Positions 1 to 11,000 of a stretch of DNA of 64,000 bases are shown here, one piece after another; position 1 is the stretch's first letter, and every line of letters starts with the position of its first letter. This DNA comes from Amoebophrya sp. A120 (taxonomy: Eukaryota > Sar > Dinophyceae > Syndiniales > Amoebophryaceae). The notes below the pieces were generated by a model. The model ran no database searches and was not told the DNA's origin. It saw only the letters and a program-made list of their open reading frames with translations. The stretch covers positions 2,547,531 to 2,611,530 of the forward strand of contig CAJINV010000011.1 of assembly GCA_905178155.1 (NCBI GenBank). Direction: 5' to 3'. A program made the translations under genes and the position numbers.

Positions 1-764
1 CTAGCCTCCAATGAATTGAAGCCTCTAATACTCGCAGTCGCAACATGTCACAGCTCACATGGGTTGTCATGCGGCCAGGGGAGTTTCGGAAGCCTCCGGC
101 GGCCGCCGCAACGGCGGGGGGGGGGCGTTTTCGCTTCTCTGTCGTGGAGCTGCGCCGGGTCGTGATGTCGTTGGCAATTTCGGATCCACCGCCTCAAGAT
201 GAATTGCCCTGTCGCCAGAAGCGGGTCCTTTCTAGGCCTGCGGGTTGGCTACTCGCATGTCCGTTGGTAGCCACACCGGACTGCTTTTCTTCGACTTTTT
301 CCCGCCCCGCTTCTTCGACCGCTATCCCACGCGAAATTTTTACCATCACAACCATACACAAGACCCAGCAACTCGCAATTTTCATGCGGCACGCCACGCA
401 AGATAAATAAGAAGGAGCCTACGTGCTAAAAATGGTGCTAGTAGACCCATCCTCTGTCATCTGTGCAAGCACACCTGCATATCAAGTTACAAATTGAGGT
501 CTGGGCGGTCGTGATGTTGTTTGTAAAAAAATCTCACTCAGGATACCTTCTCTTCAGAGGAACTGCCTTCGTCGTCGCTACCGGCGTTCGCGGAATACCA
601 TTTTTGATACCTGTTGGAATGTTGGCAGTGATTGGAATATGATGAGACACACTTGTTACAACTCGTTCTGTCTTTTACAACGCACAGCAGCCGCCGCTCA
701 GTACAGTAGTACTACACATCACGGTAGAGTTGCTCTTGCACCACTGCAGCTTTATCATTGAAAA
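1..764. other. Intergenic region, no supported gene
   Basis: Short open frames exist on both strands (for example 45-410), but none has a recognisable domain, a clear intron structure or a convincing composition. The stretch is downstream of the YTH gene on the minus strand, so its right part (about 600-764) is probably that gene's 3' untranslated region. I see no RNA gene or repeat here. Confidence 0.5.
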
Positions 765-2902
765 TCATTTGAGCGGCCTATCATCTGTGACAAGTATGCA
801 TCGCTGACATAAAAATCGCAGAAATAAAAGAAAAACATCTCTGATGTAGTACTGGTCGTAGCTCATGTTGACGAAATCTGGCTGCCCTGGCACCGGCGGT
901 CCTCCACCGCCCTGCGCTGCTGCTCCACCCCCGTTCGCTGCTTGTGCCGGTGGTGGAGGCCCTGACGAGGAGATTACCGTGGCGCCAGCTGGCACGGCGG
1001 AGGAGGAGGAAATCACCTGCACCACCTTCGGCTGCTGCGCGGGCACCACGACCGTCGCTGGCACGTGACCACTGCTCGACGTGACAATTGTCGTACCTCC
1101 CGCGGGCTTGCTCGTCGTCGCGCTGGTGCCCCACGCAGCCGCGTACTGCGGCTGTTGCTGTTGTACTACCGCGTTGCTCACAACGGCCGGCGTACCCCAA
1201 CTGCTACCGACCGTTCCGGGGGCGGGACCCGTACTTTGCGCCACGGGCACCGGCGCCGTTATGGTCGTAGTGGTCGTGCCGTAGGGGCCCACACGCGTGA
1301 CGTAACTCGTGGTCCCGCCGTAGGGACCTTGTATGTAGGATCGGTTTTGGTGGTGGTGGTGGCCATTCGAAGTTGCAGCTCCGTACGAGGAGCCACTTCC
1401 GTAGGAATTGTAGGAGGAGTTATGGCTGTTGTAGTGATTGTGGCTATGATCCCGGTCCTTGCCGTACTTGCCCTTGCCCTTCCGGTCGTTCTTGCCACTG
1501 CGGTCGTACTGGTCCCCGCCGAAAATCGGCTCGCCCACCGGCGGGGCGTCGCTCGGGACGGGGTTTGGTTCCTCCTCGTCCTCGACAAAATTGTCCGGAT
1601 CCGCGCCGAACACGCCCCGGTCTATGTACTCGCAGATCTGCTTCCCGACCGAAAAGGGCAGCTCCTGGCCGTCGCGGGAGATCTTTACGCTCAGCTGGTT
1701 ATTCCATTCGTTGGTCACATGCGCAACGTCGTTGAAATCCAAGTCGTGAAGCTTAAGCCACCTGTGAAGTGAGAAAGGTAAAATTGCGTAAGAAGGACAT
1801 CATGCACACTCATCATGAACATGAAGAGGAATACTGTAGATCAAAAATCAGTCAATTATACCGCCCGGTGATGAAAAAGAACCACATCTTCAATACTGCA
1901 AACGTACAAAATTATACTTGATGTCAAAAAGCGATCCGAATCCGTTGAAGGGGTCGTGTGACTTTGAAGCTCCGCATTTCCCTACCATTCTTGCGTATCC
2001 TTGGAAGCTGCCGCTCATGTTGACGGAAAATAAAAGCACAACGAAGGGCGCTACTCGAAGCCTGTTTTTGGAAAGTTGTAGTCATGTTCGCTCCATGATC
2101 GCACAATTATAATCGCCAACGTCGTTGGCGATTGTAATTGTAATTGTCGTTGAAAGACATCAGAACTACATGACGAAGCATGTTCATACATCACTTGAAA
2201 GAAAATCATGCTCAAAAACGGAAAAAGCTTTAAACATAGATAATACGCTTCATTGAGTTTTTTTTCGTTGTGTCGCTGGGTCGCCCACACATTGTTCTGA
2301 ATCGAGCTGACGAGATTTTTGTGGTTGTTGCACTTGATGATAAAATATCGCGTTCGGTTGTCGCCGTGCATCTTTCCGGGTGGTGGAAGTTTCTTCTCAT
2401 TGTTTCCGGCACTTCCTCCCGCGGCGGTGCTGCCGGCGGATCCAGCCGGGATGGTTGCTCCACTGCTCGAGCTCGCATCTTGGGCTTGCTTACTGTGGTC
2501 TACCGCGGCCGTCGCACTGGAGGACGCGTCGGTGGCTACCTGTGAAGCATTGCAAATCGAATCCGACTTGAGAAATCGTATCTTTGTTGTGATCGTAAGG
2601 TAGTAGGAGCAACAATGCAGACTGCGTCTGCGATAATCTTTGGTATGAAATTATTTTGCACTAAGTCTATAACTTCTGTACGATTTATCAAAGAAGTGTA
2701 ATAACTGGTGATCTTTATTTTCCCCGTCTCCTGTTAAAAACGTGTGCTTCTTTTTTTCTCCACTGAAGCATGAAAGTTTGTCTCTATCATAAAAGCAGTT
2801 GTTTCGCGTTGAAAACACTACCCGCTCTTCCACCACTTTTTTCGCCGGAGAGTCATCACCCCATTCCTCCGGGTTGTTCACGGCTGCAAATCCCAAATCC
2901 AT
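765..2902 (-). CDS. YTH-domain RNA-binding protein (m6A reader)
   Basis: Four exons on the minus strand: 2902-2822, 2539-2247, 2061-1918, 1761-765. All three introns fit GT-AG, and the joined length (1,515 nt) is a multiple of three, giving 504 residues. The YTH domain runs over the exon 2-4 junctions: RTRYFIIKCNNHKN, NVWATQRHNEKKLNEA, then VVLLFSVNMSGSFQGYARM, then WLKLHDLDFNDVAHVTNEW and VKISRDGQELPFSVG. YTH domains bind N6-methyladenosine in RNA. The KWLKL...VKISRD segment resembles the plant CPSF30-type YTH. The first cage Trp is present (NVWATQ). The loop that normally carries the second Trp is short and shows Phe instead. A low-complexity tail rich in Gly, Ser, Thr, Pro and Gln follows. 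The family is secure; the first exon and the extreme C-terminus (about the last 20 residues, which may run into an intron) are less so. Confidence 0.85.
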
Positions 2903-4598
2903 CCTGTTCGTTGACTTTCTTGGAGTGGCGAAAGCTTACACGGAGGTCGTAGCTGGTTTTCACCGGGGAAGATTTTCGCCTGGTGCCGGACACTGAAACG
3001 TAAAGACACCACTCAGGAGCAGGAGACCGAGCGATTTCGATTCGTTACGCCGGAGTGACCCTCCTGCGCATAGAGATGTCGTCTTCAAAATAAATCCGGT
3101 CGGTGTAAAGTAGACGCTTTCTTCATCGGAACATTATCAGGTTGGGCGAAAAAAATTCAGGGTCCTCAAAGTTGTGTATAGTGGGCTGGTGGTGCGCGCT
3201 CACATAAATTCTACGTCGTCGCCAGGAAAGAGTACAACATACTCAAACGCGTATTAAAAAAAACTCGGAAAAGAAATATCAATATTTCAGTTTTTTGTCA
3301 GTTTTGCAAGGATGTTGATACAACAATGTAACAATATTTCTTTTGGGGGGTCGCCCCTGTTACCAGTCCATCGAAAAGTACTACTTACTTACGCGTATAG
3401 AAATTACACATAAAAGTGCTGTAAGTACGTATGATAAATCCGACACAACTTCTGCAAACAGGGGGGTCGCGAGTCAAACGAAGGGAGGTAGACCACGCAA
3501 GAAGGGCAGGGGCCTTTTTGCAGGGTATTCAAGTGGATCTGTTCCGTTTTGGCGAAGTCGTATTCTCGATAACAGGAGCACGAAACTACTACGTGTTGCA
3601 ACCAACAAGATCTTCGCACTTCTTTGGGGACAGTCTGCTATTCGACTGTGCAAGGGCAAGCCAAGTATGCATCGCGAAGGCAATAAAGGCAAATAAACGC
3701 AAACTGTGCCTTTAGTGCCGATCAAAGATCTCGCTTCAGCCGGGATCCGAGAAAAAGCAGCAGAACAGAAGTCGCAAAGGTAGACCACTTTGAGAGAGGT
3801 AGTCCGATTGTTATATTGAGTTCGCGTCGTGAGGTTTTGAGCCACACAACCCTTGTCGTTGTACTTGCTTCCGCTGGTACTAGTTCTGGTAATTTATGCT
3901 GCAGCCGAAATCAGATAATTTCGCCGCGGCAATCAGTACAAAAGTCCTTTCTAGGAAACTGCAATGGTCCGACTGAGATGAGAGACGGAAAGCGAAAGGT
4001 CTCGTCAAGAGACAGGTGGAATTACAAGCAGCTAATGAAGTTGCAGTACTCGACTCTCGTTATGAAAAATATTCGTGTTCTTACTTATGCTTGAAAACTT
4101 ATCGACACTAGACAGAGAAACTTGCTACCGTTCGCTCACAACCTGGAAGGATTCTTCAAGAAAAAAATCTGCCGTGCAAAAAGAACAAACTCGAAAATAC
4201 AGCGATCATCAAAATTTCAAAGTCATATGGGAACTTTTTCATTTTCTCCGTTGACCTGCATTCTTTTGTATTTGAGACCCATGTGCTTTGGCGTGCTGCG
4301 GTTGCGTTTTTTGATTCGCACACACAAAAAAACTTGACCGACATTAGTCGTGCTGTATGATTATGAGGATCACCTTTTCCTTTGATATTACTTTGGGTTT
4401 GATATCGATATTTAGATCGTATAGAACAGATTTTTCCTATATTGTTTTACTTTTGCCTCGTGTAGTTGCAGTAAGTGAATTCTGTCGCTCATTCGGACGT
4501 TGATTTTCTACTCTTCAGGGTTGATGCCTATCGACGAGGACCATACGGATAGAATTCAATGGATAGATTAGGGCGCGACGAGCACTCGTACCGAGGTT
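2903..4598. other. Intergenic region, no supported gene
   Basis: About 1.7 kb between the YTH gene and the next minus-strand gene. Several 60-120-codon open frames occur on both strands, including overlapping ones near 3340-3845, but none has a domain, splice logic or composition that separates it from noise. The sequence is AT-richer than the coding regions. I see no introner-type terminal repeats, tRNA or obvious promoter. Confidence 0.5.
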
Positions 4599-5445
4599 TT
4601 AAGAATGCCGCAAAAATAGGTCGAAGGAGTCTTGCAGCACCCGGATCTTTCTTGGAAAGGTCAGACTATGCTGCGCACGTCGCGCCGGGTTGTGAGTTTG
4701 CTGATCGTGTTTCTCTCTCCGCAGAGTGGTCGTGTAGTGCGAGTGCAAATCTTGCACCAACGAGCCAGATCCATCGGCAACAAGATGGAAAAGTCCTTGT
4801 GAATTCGTCGTGGTTCCGCCGGATGTAAATGCGGCAGCGAAAATGGCTTCGTCGTCTATCCTGTTCAACCGTAAAGAGACTTCGTCCGGCGGGGTAAAGC
4901 GTTGCAGCAGGGTGGAGTGCCTGTTACGGATGTCGAAAATGGATGGAGCGAGGTAGTTTTCATTTCCTCGTCCTTGCAGTTCTTCGGCGAAAATGTTTTT
5001 ACCGCCGGTTGCGTCTTCAAATAAATGGTCCTCGAACATTAAAGACGGATGCGGTTCTAGCGGTTCGTAGCCCGGCACTCTGTCCCTCGTATTTTGCTCG
5101 TAGGCAATAGCAGGAGCTTGCTTCTCGAGCATTCCCTGCTGCAGATCCGCTTCCTGGATCGCACGGGCAGCCTCTTCCCGAGACCTTTTCGCTTTATGCA
5201 ACGCAAAAGCTGCATGAACATGATCGCACTAAGTATAAATCGCATTACAAATTCGCTCAGCATGTCAAATAAAATTTGAGTACTTAAATGCTGTTTTAGA
5301 TTTGGAAGGAGATTTGCCATGCATAAGTAAACTGCAATTACTAGTACGAGTACGATATTTTTGCAGAGGGGATACGCATCCAGATCCTGCAACTGCTCAC
5401 GGAGGCTGTTCGAATCCTTTTTCTTCAATCGGGCTGCGTGAGCAT
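4599..5445 (-). CDS. Unknown protein, C-terminal part (5' exon not found)
   Basis: Two exons are visible on the minus strand: 5445-5375 and 5189-4599, separated by an introner element at 5195-5374. Exon 1 begins after a plausible acceptor (CCCCAG) and enters mid-codon, so at least one upstream exon is missing; it would lie in or beyond the repeat block to the right. Removing the element and one repeat copy joins LREQLQDLDA to KRSREEAARAIQEADLQQ in frame. The segment is rich in Glu, Gln, Arg and Ala, suggesting a coiled coil. It is followed by a mixed region without a recognised domain, ending at a stop at 4599. I do not recognise the family. Confidence 0.5.
5195..5374. mobile_element. Introner element, family A
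   Basis: 180 bp from TATGCAACGCAAAAG to the reverse complement of TATCCCCTCTGCAAAAATAT. It is flanked by CGCTT (5190-5194) and CGCAT (5375-5379), a 5-bp repeat with one mismatch. It interrupts the gene at 4599-5445; removal restores the frame. It contains AATTTGTAATGCG. No GT-AG border is possible within the duplicated bases. Confidence 0.8.
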
Positions 5446-5690
5446 CTGGGGTAAAGAGCGGGAGAAAGAATCATATAACTCCTATTGCTGAGCAGGGGCA
5501 GTTAAAATTTTGCGACGGGGAGGAAAATCGTCCACGCCGAAAATTTTTTTACAATTTTCAAACTTTCCAAAGCTGTCGCGATTTGGGAAGTCGCCCAACG
5601 CCCAACGCCCGCCGCCCAACGCCCGCCGCCCAACGGCCATTTTGCAGCTCCCAACGGCCATTTTGCAGCTCCCAGCGGCCATTTTGCAGC
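5446..5690. repeat. Short GC-rich tandem repeats
   Basis: From about 5590 to 5690 two small tandem arrays adjoin: a roughly 13-bp unit around CAACGCCCGCCGCC, then about three copies of a 22-23-bp unit containing GGCCATTTTGCAGCTCCC. They run directly into the 17-bp minisatellite to the right. Open frames across them only read the repeat. The part at 5446-5590 is probably the intron or upstream region of the gene at 4599-5445. Confidence 0.7.
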
Positions 5691-5691
5691 C

Positions 5692-6196
5692 CGAAACATT
5701 TTCAAGCTTGAAATATTTTCCAGCTCGAAATATTTTCCAGCTCGAAATATTTTCCAGCTCGGAATATTTTCCAGCTCGTTATATTTCCCAGCTCGCAATA
5801 TTTTCCGGCTCGAAATATTTTCCGGCTCGAAATATTTTCCGGCTCGAAGTAATATTTTCCGGCTCGAAGTAATATTTTCCGGCTCGAAATATTTTCCGGC
5901 TCGAAGTGATATTTTCCGGCTCGAAATATTTTCCGGCCCGAAGTAATATTTTCCGGCTCGAAATATTTTCCGGCCCGAAATATTTCCCGGCTCGAAATAT
6001 TTTCCGGCGCGAAATATTTCCCGGCTCGAAATATTTCCCGGCTCGAAATATTTTCCGGCTCGAAATATTTCCCGGCTCGAAATATTTCCCGGCTCGAAAT
6101 ATTTTCCGGCTCGAAATATTTCCCGGCTCGAAATATTTCCCGGCTCGAAATATTTTCCAGCTCCAAAATATTTTGCAACGCAAAATATTTTGCAGG
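5692..6196. repeat. 17-bp minisatellite
   Basis: About 28 head-to-tail copies of a unit near CTCGAAATATTTTCCGG. Variants are CCAG or CCCG for CCGG, and longer copies carry an inserted GTA (CTCGAAGTAATATTTTCCGG). Copies at both ends are more diverged, with the left side CCAG-type and the centre CCGG-type, so the array has higher-order structure. It is open in more than one frame because 17 is not a multiple of three, which creates long artefactual ORFs. I do not treat any of them as genes. Confidence 0.95.
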
Positions 6197-6379
6197 GTCG
6201 CCCGGATCTGCGCGATCGCGTGGCACTTCCTTACTGAAATCCCTAAGGAAAAAAAAAACCTCAGCTGATCGCGCGTCCGAGGAGAGCAACGCGATCAGGC
6301 AACCCACCGAAGACCGAAGGCGGCGATCGCATCCCTGCAAGTTCTGCGGGGATTGTCGCCTGTCCTGCTGAGAAATCTT

Positions 6380-6830
6380 TCCCCTGGGTAGCCAGAACTG
6401 CTGCGCTAAACACAGCAACTCGGGGAAAACAAGCAAAATTCTCCCTCCCCTTCCCCATACCTTCCCACCCTGCCGATATCCCCTCACTATCCTGATACCC
6501 ACCCAATACCCTACTGGGAAATCTTTCTCCTGGGTAGCCAGAATTGCTGTGCTAAACACAGCAACTCTGGAAAAAATACATCCTCTCACTATCCTGATAC
6601 CCTCCCAATATCGTACTGGAAACCCGATCCCCGGGTAGCCAGAAGAGCTATGCTGAGCGCGCCAATTACTAACAAGAAACAAACTTTTATCATTCGGCCC
6701 CAATACCCTGGCACAACCCGGCAGCTCCCCATTACCCCAATGCCTTCCCATTAGGCCAATGTCTTCCCCGGGTAGCCAGAATAGCTGTGCGAAACACAGC
6801 AACTCGGGGAAAAAAACCGAAAAGCCCCGC
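6380..6830. repeat. Interspersed hairpin repeats
   Basis: Four copies of GGGTAGCCAGAAnnGCTnTG start near 6386, 6531, 6632 and 6769. Three continue with the perfect or near-perfect stem-loop GCTGTGCTAAACACAGC and then AACTC(G/T)GG plus an A-run. Between the copies lie related sequences (CCTGATACCC(A/T)CCCAATA...), so the real unit is about 100-145 bp and degenerate. The third copy has lost the right arm of the stem. No coding potential beyond the repeat is evident. Confidence 0.85.
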
Positions 6831-6984
6831 GATCCTCACTGGAAATGCCCTTAGGCATCTCCACCCGAGCTTCCGCCTGGATATGCCTTGAGGTGTCTTG
6901 CTTCGCCTGAAGTTGCAGCAAGGCCCGCGCTGCAGATGCCTTCTCAAAGTGCTTCCAGCTGGATTCCCAGATAGAAATATATGG

Positions 6985-7900
6985 AGCAGGCCCCTTCAAC
7001 TGGAAATCCAGCTGGAAACACTTTGAACAGGCCGGCTGGAAATGCACTGAGAAAGCGTGTGCCGCCGTTGGGTGGGGAACGCCACCGGCGGCCAAGCACC
7101 AGGCGAGCAGCTGCCCACCACCCTCCCCCGGCGCCCTCCCTGCTCTGTTCGCGAAAGGAGAGTCGCGCCCCAGCGCCAGGCTTGCAGGCGAGCAGCTGCC
7201 CACCACCCTTCCCCGGCGCCCTCCCTCTGTTCACGAAGAGGCCGGCAGAGGGCGCCACCATCCGCCGTCTCTGTCAGTCTTGGAGGGTGCGCGCGAGGGA
7301 AGCAGGCGGGGGCGCAACAGGTTGCATGCGGGCGAACACGGGGGGCGCCGTTGTTGTCCGGGGGTGCTGGGGGAGGGTGGTGGGCCCCTGCGCCTGGAGG
7401 GCAATGTATGAATGCCCCGCCCCGGCGCCCGTCCTCCATCCACGCGCGCGGCAGGGGCCCCAGCGCGCCCCCGTTCTGCAAGGCTGCGCGCGGGAGAAGG
7501 GCGGGGGGCACCAAGGCGCACAGGGGCGGGGGGGGCGCACAGGCAGGCGGCACGAACGGGCAACACCACAAACGCGCGAAAGGGGCGTCACGCGCCAACG
7601 CCTCGCATGGCGCGGCCTGTTCCCCCGTCCACTGGCGGCCGCCCGCTGCCGCGCTTTGCGTTGTTGCTTGGGCCTAAGGCTTGCCGCCAAGCAAACGCGC
7701 GCCCAGCGCGGGCGGGGCCCTCGCGCTCGCACAACGACGGGAACCACGGGCGCCATGGCGCTCCGCCTTCGTTCTTTCAGCAAGAAGCGGCGCAGATGCC
7801 TGACCCCGCCCTGCATCAAAAATCTTTTCCCTTGCCCCTCTGGCGTTTTTCTTTCCCCCCCGTCCACTCGTTCACTCTCCCACTGCGCGACATAAGTTGT
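6985..7900. other. GC-rich island with local duplications, no supported gene
   Basis: Much more GC-rich than the rest of the window, with G and C homopolymer runs. A unit beginning GGCGAGCAGCTGCCCACCAC occurs at about 7100 and again at about 7184. Long open frames exist on both strands and in all phases, as expected from the low stop-codon frequency at high GC. None shows a domain, and their translations are Arg, Ala, Pro and Gly runs. It may be a structural or regulatory island; I cannot assign a function. Confidence 0.6.
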
Positions 7901-8011
7901 TTCCTTGTACGTCCTCGAAAGGAGCCGGGCAAAAATCATCTTCGCCGAGGCCGAAATAGCACTATCTAATGGCTATCTATGCTTTTTTCACTTTGAAGAT
8001 AATGTCATGCA

Positions 8012-11000
8012 TCATCTCAGATACTGTTCCAGATGTTTCAGGGCGCCAGTATTCAGCGAAAAATAAATCGCACTTATACCTTCCAACGCGCTGACATGCG
8101 TCTCCAGGTCTTGCAGCAACTGCGCCGGCACGAAGCCCTGGTTTTTCAACGCCAAGATTTCCACCATTTCCGGCAACTCAATTGGCGGCGGCCTCGATTT
8201 CTTGTTTCCCCGACCTCCACGGTCCAACATCACCGCGGCATGGTTCCGGAAGGCGGCTAAAATGTAGTCAACGCCGTCGTTCCACATCTCCACCGTTTCC
8301 CCCACGTTGTTTGACTTGGCCGCCGCGCGGAGGTCACACGCGATCCAACAGGCGGCCAAGCGGTCGATGATTTCCAGCGTGACCAGAGCGAGGACTTGGG
8401 AGCGAATTTTCGCCAAAGCAGTGACGTGCGCAGCGTTGCCCAGCGCTCGCAGAGTAAGAATTTCGCGCACGAGGCGGGTGGCGGTGGTAGTCGTGTGGGC
8501 TTCGTCTTGAATTTGATTTTGGTCTTTTTGTTCACGATCATAATTTATTCTGGTGGGGCGATCAATTCCAAAGTCTACTCCCAGATCCTTGATAGATTTC
8601 CGTAAAAACCCCGCTCGGGTCGCGTCTATCACGTTGCTGGCTCGCAGGGAAAACACCGCGTCCTTGAGCCATTTGATTAGCTGGTCGGGAGGAGCATGCT
8701 TCGGTGGTGGAGGGGGATCTGATTCTGATTTCGTGCCGTCGTGGGTCACAGAAGAAAAGCTCGGACCTGCTCGCCTTCCCCCCGTCCCTGTTGATGGTGC
8801 GCTGCGACTGAGAATGTCGATTTTAGCGGAAACTGTCTTCATAGCAGCGAGCACTTGTGGACTTGATGTTCTTGCTGGATCTACTACCGCTTCCTCAGCC
8901 TGCTGCAGCACATCAATCTCCGTGGACAATGCTTTCCCTACGTTGGTGTCAATCAGACCGAGGTTCACCAGCGCCCAAGCTTTCTGGGTCAACGTCTGTG
9001 TGGTCAGCTTGTTGGGAGTTGTACTAGATCGTTGTAGATGTAGCTGCATATCAGGACGACCAGCAGCTGGCCAGCCAGGACGGTTTTCATCTACTCCCAT
9101 CAACGTTGCCAGTAGCTTGTCCGCGGCTCGAAGCAGAATCGCGGAAATCTCGTCGAGTATGTTGTCTTCACGATCGGCTTGCTCGCGATAGTACCGCTGG
9201 AGAACAGCTTTATCTTTGGGCGCTCCTGCACCCTCAATTTTTCCACTCGACGCACTTCGCTGCTTCACACCCGAGGAAATGCAAAGGTCGTTCATCCACT
9301 GCCCATGCTGCTGCTCCGTAATCAAGTCGAGGATGCGCAAACTGTTGAGCTGTAACTTCATATATGATGAACAATCAGTTGGTTGAACAGAAGATGAATC
9401 GCGGATCACGTACGGGGTGCTGCTTTCGGCGTGGTAAGCCAACTGTTCCGCAGATGGGCCTCGGCTTCGGAGTGTAAAACTGGTTGCAGATTGTCGTCGT
9501 CCCTCGGATGTCGAAACAGATGATGAGAACCCATGATGCTGCTTCGACATCATTTCGACACGATTTGGGACATCAACATTCGCGCCTGTTGTCGCACCAC
9601 TGGCACGACTGGAGATCATGCCCACAACTGTACTAGCTGTGCTAGGGATGATGTTAGGCGAGTTTTCACCACCAACTAGTACCTCTCCCGCCATACCCAG
9701 CCGCTGCTGTACGTTTCCAATACCCAGTGCAAAAGTATCGTACTCATAATAATTGCAGTTTATGCATTACAAATCCAGGTGCTAAGGAAAATTCGCACTA
9801 CAAATTTATATTTTTAATGCTGAGCCTATTTGTATTGCAATTCTAGTAAGGTACTTTTGCAATGCATATCCAAACATCGCGAGCAGATGCACATTGTGCG
9901 CCAGGGCGTTGAAGGACTCTTTTTGGTTTTTGTTCTGTTCGTCGATTTTCTGCGCGTTCCACCAGTTCTATGGGAATGCACAACTCGTCTCGCTGCTCCC
10001 CCTCATTTGGAGGGCACGACCAGCAACATAAAGCCCAGCTAGCATCTACTAACCTATGCGAGACAAGTTCATGCGCGGACTGTAGTCCTGCTTGGGAAGA
10101 TCCAGAAATTTGTCATGCAACCAGCAGTGCCAAAAGGCAACAGCTAGATTTGGCTTGCTGTATGACATCAAACGAGGGGACCACGAGGAGTGCTTGCGCA
10201 CCTTCGTAAGTTTTCCGCCGCGGTCATATTCCGCGCCGTCGCCACGTCGGCGTGCAGCGCCGCCACCTGCTTCTGCGTTGTCGCTCCGAGTTCGGTCAAG
10301 GCTGCTATCTGCTGCGTATCAAATGCAAAAATGTCTGGGTCTGGGAGGTTCTGAGACTTGTTATGCACGTTTTGCATGAGCAATTATGTCTGTGATGCAT
10401 GCCGAAGCATCACAGATTTTTCGAGGGGTTGGTTCTTGATGCCTATTTTTCATGACAAAAGCCCTATCCGCGTAGCAAAAATTACACTCCCTTTGCTACT
10501 CATGGAATACAAATTTTTTTGAAATCCAAATGCAGCGTCACAAGTTGCATTCTTCCAGACCCAGACACTTTTGCATTTGATACTGCGCAAGCTGTTTCCA
10601 GCACTTCTCCGGCACTACCGGCTTGTCTTCCGGTGCGCGGAGTTTGGTAAGCCGCTCCCCGAGCGTATAACAGTGCACAACCCCTCCTCTCCCTCATTTG
10701 TATAGCATGAGCGGCAATACAAGCATCACCAAGGGTGCCGGTTTTGCATGACAGATTTGCACTGGAGTGTAGTCTTCTTTGGGCTACCAGAACTTGTCAT
10801 GCAAAGAAACAGTGCCATCAAGAGGCATAGGCTGGATTGGGTATTTTGCATGACAAATGAGCGGGAGGGGGTGGCCGCGTTGTGCACTGTCATAAAGCGC
10901 CAGCCTGGTTCGACCGAGCAGACGGAGCTTCTTCTTCAGTTCCGCAAGCCGTGCGCGCCTGGAGGACCACTCGGGGGTCGAGGAGGAGACTGGAGCAGGA

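Noticed and set aside
45-410. Plus-strand open frame of 121 codons
   Set aside because: No domain, Ala/Arg/Gly-biased start, opposite strand to every supported gene, and overlapped by an equally plausible minus-strand frame.
5702-6802. Long minus-strand open frame (366 codons)
   Set aside because: Most of it is the 17-bp minisatellite and the hairpin repeats; the repeat is open in more than one frame on both strands.
6981-7895. Plus-strand open frame of 304 codons and overlapping frames
   Set aside because: The GC-rich island lacks stop codons in all frames; translations are low-complexity Arg/Ala/Pro with no domain.
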